This document shows positions 51,926-60,414 of a stretch of 64,000 nt of DNA, in pieces. The DNA lies in contig JBCCGG010000011.1 in assembly GCA_039029395.1 (NCBI GenBank), positions 60,439 through 124,438 of the forward strand, written 5' to 3'. Within the stretch, counting starts at the first letter, position 1. Each line of letters opens with the position of its first letter. Origin of the DNA: JBCCGG01 sp039029395. GTDB taxonomy: Bacteria; Pseudomonadota; Alphaproteobacteria; Kiloniellales; JAKSDN01. The notes beneath the pieces were generated by a model. It was not told where the DNA came from. It saw only the letters and a list, made by a program, of their open reading frames with translations, and ran no database searches. The translations under genes and the position numbers were made by a program.

Positions 51926-54532
51926 GTGGCCGACGCTGATTTAACCCGCTCTCAACGGTTTTTCGCCCATTGGGTCGGGCTGGTGCACCGCTCGGCGCGC
52001 CTGGTCCTTTTGCTGGCTATGATCGCCTGTGTTGGCGCGATCGCCTTTACCGTGCGCAACATCGCGATCAACACTTCGACCACCGAAATGCTTTCGGAGG
52101 AGGTGCCGTTCCGGCGCCATAGCGAGGCGCGCCACGCGCACTTTCCCCAATACCGCAATACCCTGGTGATCGTCGTCGAGTCCGAGAGCGCCGACCGTGC
52201 CGAGCTGGCCGCCGACCGTTTGGTCGCCCGCATGGCCGAGATGCCCGAGCGGTTCCGCGCGGTGTTCTATCCACAAGGCGAGCGCTTCTTTCGGCAGAAC
52301 GGTCTGCTCTATCTTGAGCTCGACGAGCTGGACGCCTTGGCCGACCGGCTCAGCCAAGCTCAGCCTTTGCTGTCCGCGCTGCACGAGGACATGAGCTTGC
52401 GCGGCCTGGCCGACCTGCTGAGCCAGGCGCTCGCCGAGGAGGAGGCCGAGATCGATGCGCTCGCCCCGGTGCTCGAGCGCCTCGCCGAAACCAGCGAATC
52501 GGTCGCCGCCGGCCAGCCGGAGCCCCTGCCCTGGCGCGACATCATTTCCGGCGAGGATGGCGAAAGCGGCGACATGGGAGTCGTCCCGGCCCGGGTCTTC
52601 ATCATCGCCCAGCCCGTGCTCGACTACGGCAGCTTGGCGCCGGCCGCCGCGGCGATCGACCAGGTCGAGGCCTTCGGCGAGGAGCTCAAGGCGGCCGGCG
52701 AGACCGACTTCTCATTGCGCATCACCGGCGAGATCCCGATGCAGGAGGACGAGCTGAAGTCGGTCAGCGACGGCATCGGATTGGTCGGGCTGCTCTCCTT
52801 CGTCTTGGTGATCAGCCTTCTGAGCATCGCGCTCAGATCCTGGCGCCTGGTGCTGTCCACCCTAGTGACCTTGGTCGCCGGCTTGATCTGGACGACCTTT
52901 TTCGCGCTCGCGGCGATCGGTGAGCTCAACCTAATCTCGGTCACCTTCGCCGTGCTGTTCATCGGGCTCAGCGTCGATTTCGGCATCCACTTCGCTTTGC
53001 GCTACAAGGAGGCGGTCGATGGCGGCCTAAGCACCGGGCCGGCTTTGGAGCGCACCGCGGGGCGCATCGGCGGCGCATTGACGCTGACCGCTTGCGCCGC
53101 CGCGCTCGGCTTCTTTGCCTTTTTGCCGACCAGCTATCGTGGGCTATCCGAGCTCGGCCTGATCTCCGGCATGGGCATGTTTATCGCGCTTTTCGCCAAC
53201 CTGACCCTGCTGCCGGCCCTGCTCTCTATCTTACCGATTAAGCCTTCGGCGGAGCGCATGAGGGCCTTCCGGCTCAACAAGCTGCTCGGCTTCGCAACCC
53301 GCCACAGCCGGCCGGTGCTGTGGGGCGCCGCGCTTTGCGGATTGGCCAGCCTGGCGGCCCTGCCCCTGGTGCGCTTCGACGACGACCCGCTCAATCTGCG
53401 CGACCCGGAGAGCCCCTCTGTCGCGACCCTGATCGACCTGCTGTCCGACCCGCAGATCCAACCCTACGCGCCGATTGCCATGGTCGAGGACCTGGCCAGC
53501 GCCCAAGACACGGCGGCGCGCCTGAAAGCTCTTCCGGAGGTCGAGTCGGTGCGGGTGCTGAGCGACTTCGTGCCCGGCGATCAGGACGATAAGCTGCTGA
53601 CCATTGAAGACATGGCGATCTTTCTGACGCCCTTGCTGGTGCCCGCCGCCGCGGCTGCGCCGCCCGACGGCGCTGAGCGACGCGTGGCGCTAGAGCGCCT
53701 GCTGAGCGCACTGAAACAGGTCGAGGGCCCCCTGCAGCCCGAAGCCCGACGCCTGGCCACGGCGCTCGGCAAGCTCGACGGCACCGACCGGCAGATCGAG
53801 GTTCTGGAACAGGCGCTGCTGTCCGGCCTACCCCGGCAGCTCGACCGCCTGGCCGAGGCGCTCGAGGCCGGGCCGGTCGCGCTGGACAGCTTGCCAGCCG
53901 AACTGAGGGAGCGCTACCAGTCGCCGAGCGGGCCGGCCTTGATCGAGATCCTTCCGAGCGCCGATCTGCGCGAGCAGGATGCGCGCCGCGCCTTCGTGGA
54001 CGCGGTGCTCGCCGTTGCGCCCAGCGCGAGCGACGGCGCGGTCTCGATCACCGAGGCTGGGCGCGCCGTTATCGCCGCATTCGAGCAAGCCGCGACCTAC
54101 GCCGCGATCGCGATCGCGATCCTGCTGGTGGTCGTGCTGCGCAGCGTCCGGCTCAGCCTCTTGGTGCTGGCGCCCCTGGGGCTGGCGGCGCTCTTGACCG
54201 TGTCGGCCACGGTGGTCTTTGGCATGCCTTTCAACTTCGCCAACGTGATCGTCTTGCCCCTGCTGTTCGGGCTTGGCGTGGCGGCCGGTATTCATATCGT
54301 GGCACGGGAGCGCCAGGAGCACTCGGCCGACCTCTCCGCCACCTCGACCCCGCGCGCCGTGCTGTTCAGCGCGCTGACCACGATTGGCTCGTTCGGCGCA
54401 CTTGCGCTCTCCAGCCATCAGGGCACCGCCAGCATGGGGGCACTCCTGACCCTGTCGATCGGCATCTCGCTGGTCACCATGCTGGTCGTCCTGCCAGCCC
54501 TGCTCGCCAGGTTCGCGCCCCAGGGAGAATAG
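51926..54532 (+). CDS. hpnN: RND/MMPL transporter, HpnN-like
   Basis: 868-residue RND-family protein with the N-terminal helix, a first periplasmic loop, then two groups of six membrane helices (about 280-460 and 735-865). GLSVDFGIHFALRYKEA and GLGVAAGIHIVARERQ are the paired TM motifs. It matches the hopanoid-associated RND transporters that move hopanoids to the outer membrane; no other hpn gene is in the window. GTG start at 51926. The neighbouring CDP-alcohol transferase gene also suggests membrane-lipid work. Confidence 0.82.
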   Translation: MADADLTRSQRFFAHWVGLVHRSARLVLLLAMIACVGAIAFTVRNIAINTSTTEMLSEEVPFRRHSEARHAHFPQYRNTLVIVVESESADRAELAADRLVARMAEMPERFRAVFYPQGERFFRQNGLLYLELDELDALADRLSQAQPLLSALHEDMSLRGLADLLSQALAEEEAEIDALAPVLERLAETSESVAAGQPEPLPWRDIISGEDGESGDMGVVPARVFIIAQPVLDYGSLAPAAAAIDQVEAFGEELKAAGETDFSLRITGEIPMQEDELKSVSDGIGLVGLLSFVLVISLLSIALRSWRLVLSTLVTLVAGLIWTTFFALAAIGELNLISVTFAVLFIGLSVDFGIHFALRYKEAVDGGLSTGPALERTAGRIGGALTLTACAAALGFFAFLPTSYRGLSELGLISGMGMFIALFANLTLLPALLSILPIKPSAERMRAFRLNKLLGFATRHSRPVLWGAALCGLASLAALPLVRFDDDPLNLRDPESPSVATLIDLLSDPQIQPYAPIAMVEDLASAQDTAARLKALPEVESVRVLSDFVPGDQDDKLLTIEDMAIFLTPLLVPAAAAAPPDGAERRVALERLLSALKQVEGPLQPEARRLATALGKLDGTDRQIEVLEQALLSGLPRQLDRLAEALEAGPVALDSLPAELRERYQSPSGPALIEILPSADLREQDARRAFVDAVLAVAPSASDGAVSITEAGRAVIAAFEQAATYAAIAIAILLVVVLRSVRLSLLVLAPLGLAALLTVSATVVFGMPFNFANVIVLPLLFGLGVAAGIHIVARERQEHSADLSATSTPRAVLFSALTTIGSFGALALSSHQGTASMGALLTLSIGISLVTMLVVLPALLARFAPQGE

Positions 54533-54601
54533 CCTCCTGTGGAACTTCCGGTGGTGGTTCACGCTTACGGACTTAGGGGGATGATCCAGAGGAACAGCGT
54601 G

Positions 54602-55663
54602 ATGAGACCTAAGAGACATCGATCGAAGGCCCCTTTGCCCGCCGCGCTGGTTGCCGTGGCCCTTTTCGTGTTAGGGGCGCCAGAGGCACAGGCGATCAGC
54701 TTCGTTAAGCCGGACTGCGCGGACAGCGCGACCAACACCGGGTGCGCCCATCCCAATACGGTGAGCCTCTCGGGCTTCCGGGCATCGGCGCCGGACAAGC
54801 CGCCGGTCGCCGGCGTTTCTTCGCTGCTCTGCTCGGGCAGTCTGTTGGATAAGACAGGCGAGCGGATCGTCATCCTGAGTGCCGGGCACTGCGTCTCGGC
54901 CTATCTGGCTGGCCTCCAAGACGGCAGTCTGGTGGATGTCGGCGTCTCCTTCGATGCCCTGATCGCGCGCGAGCTGCCGCCGCCCTTCTCGCCGGCCAGC
55001 TGGTCGCCGACCCAGTACGTTCTGGGCGGCCAGCCGGTCCTGCCCTTGGAATACGGGTCCGAGAGCGCCAATGCCCGGAGTTTGCATTTCGACTACGCGG
55101 TGATCGTCTACGAGATCCCGCCCGGCGGCCTGGTCACCCAGGGCGGCGAGCCGGTCGACCTTTCGGCGATCGAGCCGGTCAATCTGCCGGACGAGGGCTT
55201 TCTCGACGACTTGGTCAGCGCGACCGACCCGGCGTTGGTGACCGCGGTCGGCTACGGCGCCGGCCAGGATCACAGGGCACCGGGCGAGGGCGGCCGCAAG
55301 GGCGCGCCCAACGACACCTCGGTGTTCGGCGTGCGCTTCATGGCCGGCGAGACCGGCCTAACCCATTTCGTGGGCCCGAACCGGAGCCTGGTGTTCGGCG
55401 CCCAGAACCCGGCCCGGGGCATCAACGGCTCCTGTGGCGGCGGGTCCGGCGGGCCGATTTTCTACGACGGCTTTCTGGGTGAGATCCAAGTCGGCGTCAC
55501 CTCCTCGGGCGATGCAATCTGCCTGGGTTCGGCGATCGCCGCCCGCATCGACGGCACCGAGGCCCAGGAATTCCTCAATTGCGTGCTCGGGGCATCGGAG
55601 ACGGCCGGCATCGCGGAATGCGGCTGCATCGAAGTCGACAAGCAGGGCGCGTGCGCCCTCTAG
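54602..55663 (+). CDS. Secreted trypsin-like serine protease
   Basis: 353 residues from the ATG at 54602, with AGGAAC upstream. The signal peptide ends at about Ala31 (GAPEAQA). The catalytic triad is His96 (SAGHC), Asp164 (HFDYAVI) and Ser282 (GGGSGGP). Eight or more cysteines suggest disulfides in the periplasm or outside. No PDZ domain follows, so it is not a DegP-type protease. Target unknown. Confidence 0.82.
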   Translation: MRPKRHRSKAPLPAALVAVALFVLGAPEAQAISFVKPDCADSATNTGCAHPNTVSLSGFRASAPDKPPVAGVSSLLCSGSLLDKTGERIVILSAGHCVSAYLAGLQDGSLVDVGVSFDALIARELPPPFSPASWSPTQYVLGGQPVLPLEYGSESANARSLHFDYAVIVYEIPPGGLVTQGGEPVDLSAIEPVNLPDEGFLDDLVSATDPALVTAVGYGAGQDHRAPGEGGRKGAPNDTSVFGVRFMAGETGLTHFVGPNRSLVFGAQNPARGINGSCGGGSGGPIFYDGFLGEIQVGVTSSGDAICLGSAIAARIDGTEAQEFLNCVLGASETAGIAECGCIEVDKQGACAL

Positions 55664-55682
55664 CCAAGCGGCAGGGAGTCGC

Positions 55683-56093
55683 CTAAAGCGCCTCTTCATC
55701 CTCCTCGCCGGTGCGGATGCGCACCAGGTGGCCAACCTCGGTGACGAAGATCTTGCCGTCGCCAATGCGACCGGTGGCCGCCACGCGCTGGATCAGCTCG
55801 ACCACCTGATCCACCAGGTCTCGAGCGACCAGCACCTCGACCTTCAGTTTGGGGACGAAGTAAGTCTGGTACTCGGCGCCCCGGTAGATCGCCGTGCGGC
55901 CTTTCTGGCGGCCGAAGCCTCGCACTTCAGCGACCGTCATGCCGGCGACGCCGAGTTCGGTCAGACCGTCGCGCACCTCGTCCAGCTTGAAGGGTTTGAT
56001 GATCGCGCTGACCAGCTGCAGGGGCGCCCGGTTCGGCGCGCGCACCGCCGCCGGGTCGAAGGCATCGTGGGTCTCGCGGGAAGGCAGGGTCAT
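55683..56093 (-). CDS. glnK: Nitrogen regulatory protein P-II
   Basis: 136-residue PII signal protein that senses ATP/ADP and 2-oxoglutarate and controls nitrogen enzymes or transporters. AIIKPFKLDEV, the T-loop YRGAEY with the uridylylatable Tyr, and TGRIGDGKIFV are present. The N-terminus is about 25 residues longer than usual; the start is supported by GGAGGAG just upstream. A sigma-54 promoter precedes it, which favours GlnK-type nitrogen-starvation expression, but amtB and glnA are absent here, so the K/B assignment is uncertain. Confidence 0.87.
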   Translation of the reverse strand: MTLPSRETHDAFDPAAVRAPNRAPLQLVSAIIKPFKLDEVRDGLTELGVAGMTVAEVRGFGRQKGRTAIYRGAEYQTYFVPKLKVEVLVARDLVDQVVELIQRVAATGRIGDGKIFVTEVGHLVRIRTGEEDEEAL

Positions 56094-56136
56094 GGCAGGG
56101 CTCCTCCGGGCCAGGACGGGGATCTATGCCTTTGCC

Positions 56137-56154
56137 ATGCAAGAATCATGCCAA
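56137..56154 (-). promoter_or_regulatory. Sigma-54 promoter of the PII gene
   Basis: The minus strand reads TTGGCATGATTCTTGCAT, a good RpoN -24/-12 match, with the -12 element about 45 bp before the start codon. The spacer is GATTC, again a GANTC site. NtrC would be the expected activator; I could not identify clear NtrC sites upstream. Confidence 0.85.
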
Positions 56155-56367
56155 GTCTCCAAGTCAACTCGATGGGCCGAGCTGATCTGCTACGAGACGG
56201 ATTTGCAGCCCAATTTTTGCGCAGCGGCGGCTTTTTGACGCCGAATTAGGCACAGCGAACGCTTTGGCCTTGGACAGCAGCGCGGCACCCCAAAGAGATT
56301 CTTCGGTTATTTAATTAATGATTGCATGATAGAAAGAAAATTCCTAACCACCAAGGGAGATTAGGGC

Positions 56368-57942
56368 ATGTGGCGCCTGCCAGGATCCGAGAGGCTTATC
56401 CTATCAGCGGTGGCGATTGTGCTGCTCCTTGGCAAACCGGCCCTATCGGTCGAAAGCGCCGCCGAGACCCTGGATCTCAGCGACCTACCGCCTGTGCTGA
56501 TCGTAACCGCACGCCGCGGATTGACGGTCGAACAGTACTTGGCTCAAGTGCTCAAGCCCTTGCGCAGCGCCGATCTAGACCGCGACGGCTTGGATCAGCA
56601 GGACATCGATGATGCAGAGTCCGTCGCGCTTGCCGGCGCGCGGGCAAGTCAGGTCGGACGTATCTTGGCCCATGACTTGGACAACGACGGCCGGGTGACG
56701 CGCGACGAAGCGCTCCGGGCCGCGGGACGAAAGAAAGGCTTGTCCATTGCCGGCACCGAATCGGGCGGCATAAGCTCGCCAGAGCGTGACCGTGTCGAAA
56801 AGCAAATCGATAAGCTCATGCAAAGCGACAGCAATGGCGATGGCACGATCGACTTCGATGAAATGCGCAGCGTGCAGGAGCGGTCGGCCCGCCGCACCAG
56901 CGCCAAAACGAACAGCCTGCGCCAGCTTCTTGCGCTCGACCCCAACCAGGACGGGCGCCTTACCAGCCAAGAGCTGAGCCGCCTCGCGCAGGACACCTTT
57001 GCCCGCATAGACCGTGACGGCGACGGCGTCATCTCCAGCGCCGAGGACAAGAGCTTGATGTCGGCCCGCAAGACGGCGATGGCGGCCGCCAAGGCCGGGC
57101 CCTGCACAGTGCCGAAGCCGAGCGTCGGCAGCCAGGTGGTGCTCACGGGAGTCTACGAGGGCCAGGGCCTCTCGACCGTGGCCGTCGCCGGCCCCGACCG
57201 GGTTACCACAACAGCGACCATAACGGTTGAATCGGGTGAAGCGCCACTTTACATCCTGCTGACGTCCTATGATGCCATGGTCTGGCAGTTCGACGGAGCG
57301 GTGGAGCGCGTCTCCCAAGTGGTCGTCGCGTCGCGCGGCAACAGCCGGGGCGTTGGCGCCGGCGTCACCGGTGTGCCCCGGGAGCGGGTGAGCTTCATCG
57401 CGCCGGGCACCTGCTTCGGCTACTTCCACGAGGTCGAGTCCGATAAGGCCAAGGCTGCACACGCCAGCATCAAGCAGGCGATCGGCCGAGACGTTGACCG
57501 CGTGAACGGAATCTACGGCGCGTGGCGTGTATCCCTTCCGTCAGGCCGCAACGAAAAAGCCGTGAGACCGAGATCCGTGTCGCCCCCTCAAGGCGTCGAT
57601 CCCACGACCTGGCAAGCCCTCTACCGCTTCAGCCCGGGCGGCATCGTCGAGTTCGACCCGGCCACGATCGTGTCGCCGGCACCGGTTGACCGCTACGACG
57701 TGCTGCCCCAACAGGCGGGCTTGGCGCAGCTTTTACAAGAGGGATCCCTCGAGCGTCGCAAGCCCGGTGTCTACCACATCGTCCGGCCGATCGCCCGATT
57801 CCCAGCCGGACTGGCCGGCGCCCATTCGGTCAAGTTCGTGCTTGCCGAAGGCCTCCCGATGCCCGCAGGCAGCCCGGGACATTCCTGCGTCAGATCCGGG
57901 GAAGACGGCAGCGTTCTTTCCGGCCGCGGCATTTGCCGCTAG
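56368..57942 (+). CDS. Secreted EF-hand calcium-binding protein
   Basis: 524 residues with a signal peptide (about 1-27) and five EF-hand loops between about residues 69 and 225: DLDRDGLDQQDI, DLDNDGRVTRDE, DSNGDGTIDFDE, DPNQDGRLTSQE and DRDGDGVISSAE. The C-terminal about 300 residues form an unrecognised domain with several cysteines. Probably a periplasmic or extracellular calcium-responsive protein. GGGAG supports the start at 56368. The AT-rich 230 bp upstream contains its promoter. Confidence 0.82.
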   Translation: MWRLPGSERLILSAVAIVLLLGKPALSVESAAETLDLSDLPPVLIVTARRGLTVEQYLAQVLKPLRSADLDRDGLDQQDIDDAESVALAGARASQVGRILAHDLDNDGRVTRDEALRAAGRKKGLSIAGTESGGISSPERDRVEKQIDKLMQSDSNGDGTIDFDEMRSVQERSARRTSAKTNSLRQLLALDPNQDGRLTSQELSRLAQDTFARIDRDGDGVISSAEDKSLMSARKTAMAAAKAGPCTVPKPSVGSQVVLTGVYEGQGLSTVAVAGPDRVTTTATITVESGEAPLYILLTSYDAMVWQFDGAVERVSQVVVASRGNSRGVGAGVTGVPRERVSFIAPGTCFGYFHEVESDKAKAAHASIKQAIGRDVDRVNGIYGAWRVSLPSGRNEKAVRPRSVSPPQGVDPTTWQALYRFSPGGIVEFDPATIVSPAPVDRYDVLPQQAGLAQLLQEGSLERRKPGVYHIVRPIARFPAGLAGAHSVKFVLAEGLPMPAGSPGHSCVRSGEDGSVLSGRGICR

Positions 57943-58008
57943 TCTAGGGGCCGTTTCCGGACTTCACAGATGGGCCTTTCGCCGGCACCATAGGGCACCT
58001 TATCGACC

Positions 58009-59214
58009 ATGGGGCTGCCCGCCATGCCAGACCGTTTCCGCGACCATCTCGAGGCAGAGCTGGCCCAGCTCAAGACCGACGGGCTTTATAAGGAGGAGCG
58101 GGTCATTACGTCGCCCCAGTCGGCCGAGATCGACGTCGCCGGCGGACCGTCCGTGCTCAACTTCTGCGCCAACAACTATCTGGGGCTGGCCGACAATGCC
58201 GAGCTCGAAGCGGCCGCTCAAGCGGCGCTCACCCGCTACGGCTACGGCATGGCCTCGGTGCGCTTCATCTGCGGCACCCAAGAGGAGCACAAGGAGCTCG
58301 AGGGCCGCATCGCGCGCTTTCTCGGCATGGCGGACGCGATCCTTTACTCCTCCTGCTTCGATGCCAACACCGGGCTCTTCGAGACTCTGCTGGGGCCCGA
58401 GGACGCGATCATCTCCGATGCGCTGAACCACGCCTCGGTGATTGACGGCATTCGCCTCTGCAAGGCCCGGCGTCTTCGCTACGCCAACAACGACCTAGCC
58501 GAGCTGGAGGCGCACCTGAAGGCGTCGCAGGACTGTCGTTTCCGCATGATCGCGACCGACGGCGTTTTCTCCATGGACGACATCATCGCCAATCTGGAAG
58601 GCATCTGCGATCTGGCAGAGCGCTACGATGCCTTGGTCATGGTCGACGATTCCCATGCCGTCGGCTTCGTCGGCGAGGGCGGCCGGGGCACGCCAGAGCA
58701 CTGCGGAGTTGAAGGCCGGGTCCACATCCTGACCGGCACACTGGGCAAGGCCTTGGGCGGCGCCTCGGGCGGCTACACGGCGGCCAGCGCCGAAGTGGTC
58801 GACTGGCTGCGCCAACGCTCCCGGCCCTACCTTTTCTCCAACAGCCTGGCGCCTGTCATCGCGGCGACCTCGCTGAAAGTCCTGGACCTGCTCGAGGGCT
58901 CGGGCGAGCTGCGCCGACGCCTGAAAGACAATGCGGCGTTCTTCCGCCAGGGCCTCAGCGATCTCGGCTTTACGCTGGTGCCGGGCGAGCACCCGATCAT
59001 CCCGGTCATGCTGGGCGAGGCGCGCCTTGCCCAAGACATGGCGGCGCAGCTTTTGGCCCAGGGTATCTATGTGATCGGGTTCTCCTTCCCGGTCGTGCCC
59101 CGGGGCCAGGCGCGCATCCGCACCCAAATGTCGGCCGCCCATAGCCGTGCCGATCTGGAGCGGGCGCTGGGCGCCTTCGCCGTGGTCGGCCGCGACCTTG
59201 GCGTGATCTCTTGA
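58009..59214 (+). CDS. kbl: 2-amino-3-ketobutyrate CoA ligase
   Basis: Glycine C-acetyltransferase of 401 residues, PLP-dependent, converting 2-amino-3-ketobutyrate and CoA to glycine and acetyl-CoA. PLP Lys247 lies in TGTLGKALGGASGGY; DDSHAVGF holds the pyridine-binding Asp. A second Met five residues in is an alternative start. tdh follows 16 bp later, forming the classical threonine-degradation operon. Confidence 0.93.
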   Translation: MGLPAMPDRFRDHLEAELAQLKTDGLYKEERVITSPQSAEIDVAGGPSVLNFCANNYLGLADNAELEAAAQAALTRYGYGMASVRFICGTQEEHKELEGRIARFLGMADAILYSSCFDANTGLFETLLGPEDAIISDALNHASVIDGIRLCKARRLRYANNDLAELEAHLKASQDCRFRMIATDGVFSMDDIIANLEGICDLAERYDALVMVDDSHAVGFVGEGGRGTPEHCGVEGRVHILTGTLGKALGGASGGYTAASAEVVDWLRQRSRPYLFSNSLAPVIAATSLKVLDLLEGSGELRRRLKDNAAFFRQGLSDLGFTLVPGEHPIIPVMLGEARLAQDMAAQLLAQGIYVIGFSFPVVPRGQARIRTQMSAAHSRADLERALGAFAVVGRDLGVIS

Positions 59215-59230
59215 GACAAGGAGCCTTGTG

Positions 59231-60265
59231 ATGACCGACAAGATGAAGGCGCTGGTCAAGGCCAAGGCCGAGGAAGGCATCTGGATGCAAGAGGTGCCGA
59301 AGCCAAAAATCGGCAACGACGAGGTGCTGATCAAGATCAAGAAGACAGCGATCTGCGGCACCGACGTGCACATCTACAATTGGGACGACTGGTCGCAGAA
59401 GACCGTGCCGGTGCCCTTGACCATAGGTCACGAATTCATGGGCGAGATCGTCGCGCTCGGCGGCGAGGTCAGCGACTTCAAGGTGGGCGAACGGGTCTCG
59501 GGCGAGGGCCACATCGTCTGCGGCACCTGCCGCAACTGCCGTGCGGGCAGAGAGCACTACTGCCGCAACACCCTGGGCGTCGGGGTCAACCGGCCGGGCG
59601 CCTTTGCCGAGTATCTGGCGATCCCGGCCCACAACGCCTACCGCCTGCCGCCCCAGGTGCCCGACGAGATCGGCGCGATCCTGGATCCCTTCGGCAACGC
59701 GGCCCATACGGCTTTGTCCTTCGATCTGATCGGCGAGGACGTCTTGATCACCGGCGCGGGGCCGATCGGCATCATGGCCGGCGCGATCGCCAAGAAGGTC
59801 GGCGCCCGGCACATCGTCATCACCGACTTGAACGCCCACCGCCTGACCCTGGCTCAGGAGATCGGCATCCCCCACGCGATCAACCCCACAAAGCGGGATC
59901 TGCGTCAGGTGATGGAGGACCTGGGCATGGTCGAAGGCTTCGACGTGGGCCTGGAGATGTCGGGCAGCCCGATCGCCTTCAACGACATGCTCCGGGTGAT
60001 GAACCACGGCGGCAAGGTGGCGATCCTCGGCATCCCACCGGGCGGCGCCGAGATCGACATGGCCCAGGTGATCTTCAAAGGCCTGACCCTGAAGGGCATC
60101 TACGGCCGGGAAATGTTCGAGACCTGGTACAAGATGGTGGCGCTGATCCAGGAGGGCCTCGACCTCGGGCCGATCCTGACCCACCGCTTCCCGATCGACC
60201 GCTTCCAGGAAGGCTTCGACACCATGCGCTCGGGCCTCTCAGGCAAGGTAATTCTGGAGTGGTAG
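59231..60265 (+). CDS. tdh: L-threonine 3-dehydrogenase
   Basis: 344-residue zinc MDR enzyme oxidising threonine to 2-amino-3-ketobutyrate with NAD. Catalytic zinc ligands are Cys42, His67 and Glu68; structural zinc uses Cys97, 100, 103 and 111. The Rossmann motif is GAGPIGIM. The ATG at 59231 follows AAGGAG; a GTG three bases earlier is an alternative. Its last codons (VILEW, stop) are duplicated 3 kb downstream, marking the edge of a tandem duplication. Confidence 0.94.
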   Translation: MTDKMKALVKAKAEEGIWMQEVPKPKIGNDEVLIKIKKTAICGTDVHIYNWDDWSQKTVPVPLTIGHEFMGEIVALGGEVSDFKVGERVSGEGHIVCGTCRNCRAGREHYCRNTLGVGVNRPGAFAEYLAIPAHNAYRLPPQVPDEIGAILDPFGNAAHTALSFDLIGEDVLITGAGPIGIMAGAIAKKVGARHIVITDLNAHRLTLAQEIGIPHAINPTKRDLRQVMEDLGMVEGFDVGLEMSGSPIAFNDMLRVMNHGGKVAILGIPPGGAEIDMAQVIFKGLTLKGIYGREMFETWYKMVALIQEGLDLGPILTHRFPIDRFQEGFDTMRSGLSGKVILEW

Positions 60266-60414
60266 GACGGCGGAAGCGGCGGAGCTAAGGATTAAGTCCT
60301 TTTCCTGTCCCGATTTTTTCTGTAGGTAGGAGCGCGGTTCCCTGGGCGGCGGGGTGTGTTGCCCAGGCGAAGCCGTCTGAGAGGCACTCGCACAGTCAAG
60401 AGGTATCCAAGTCC
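60266..60414 (+). ncRNA. Conserved structured leader of RTX gene 1
   Basis: Leader shared with the second RTX gene. CCTGGGC (60341-60347) pairs with GCCCAGG (60361-60367) around a loop containing CGGGGTG. The block TGAGAGGCnCTCGCACAGTCA near the start codon and AGTCCTTTTC upstream are also conserved. The stem sequence differs from the second copy while pairing is kept. A regulatory RNA role is inferred. Confidence 0.5.
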
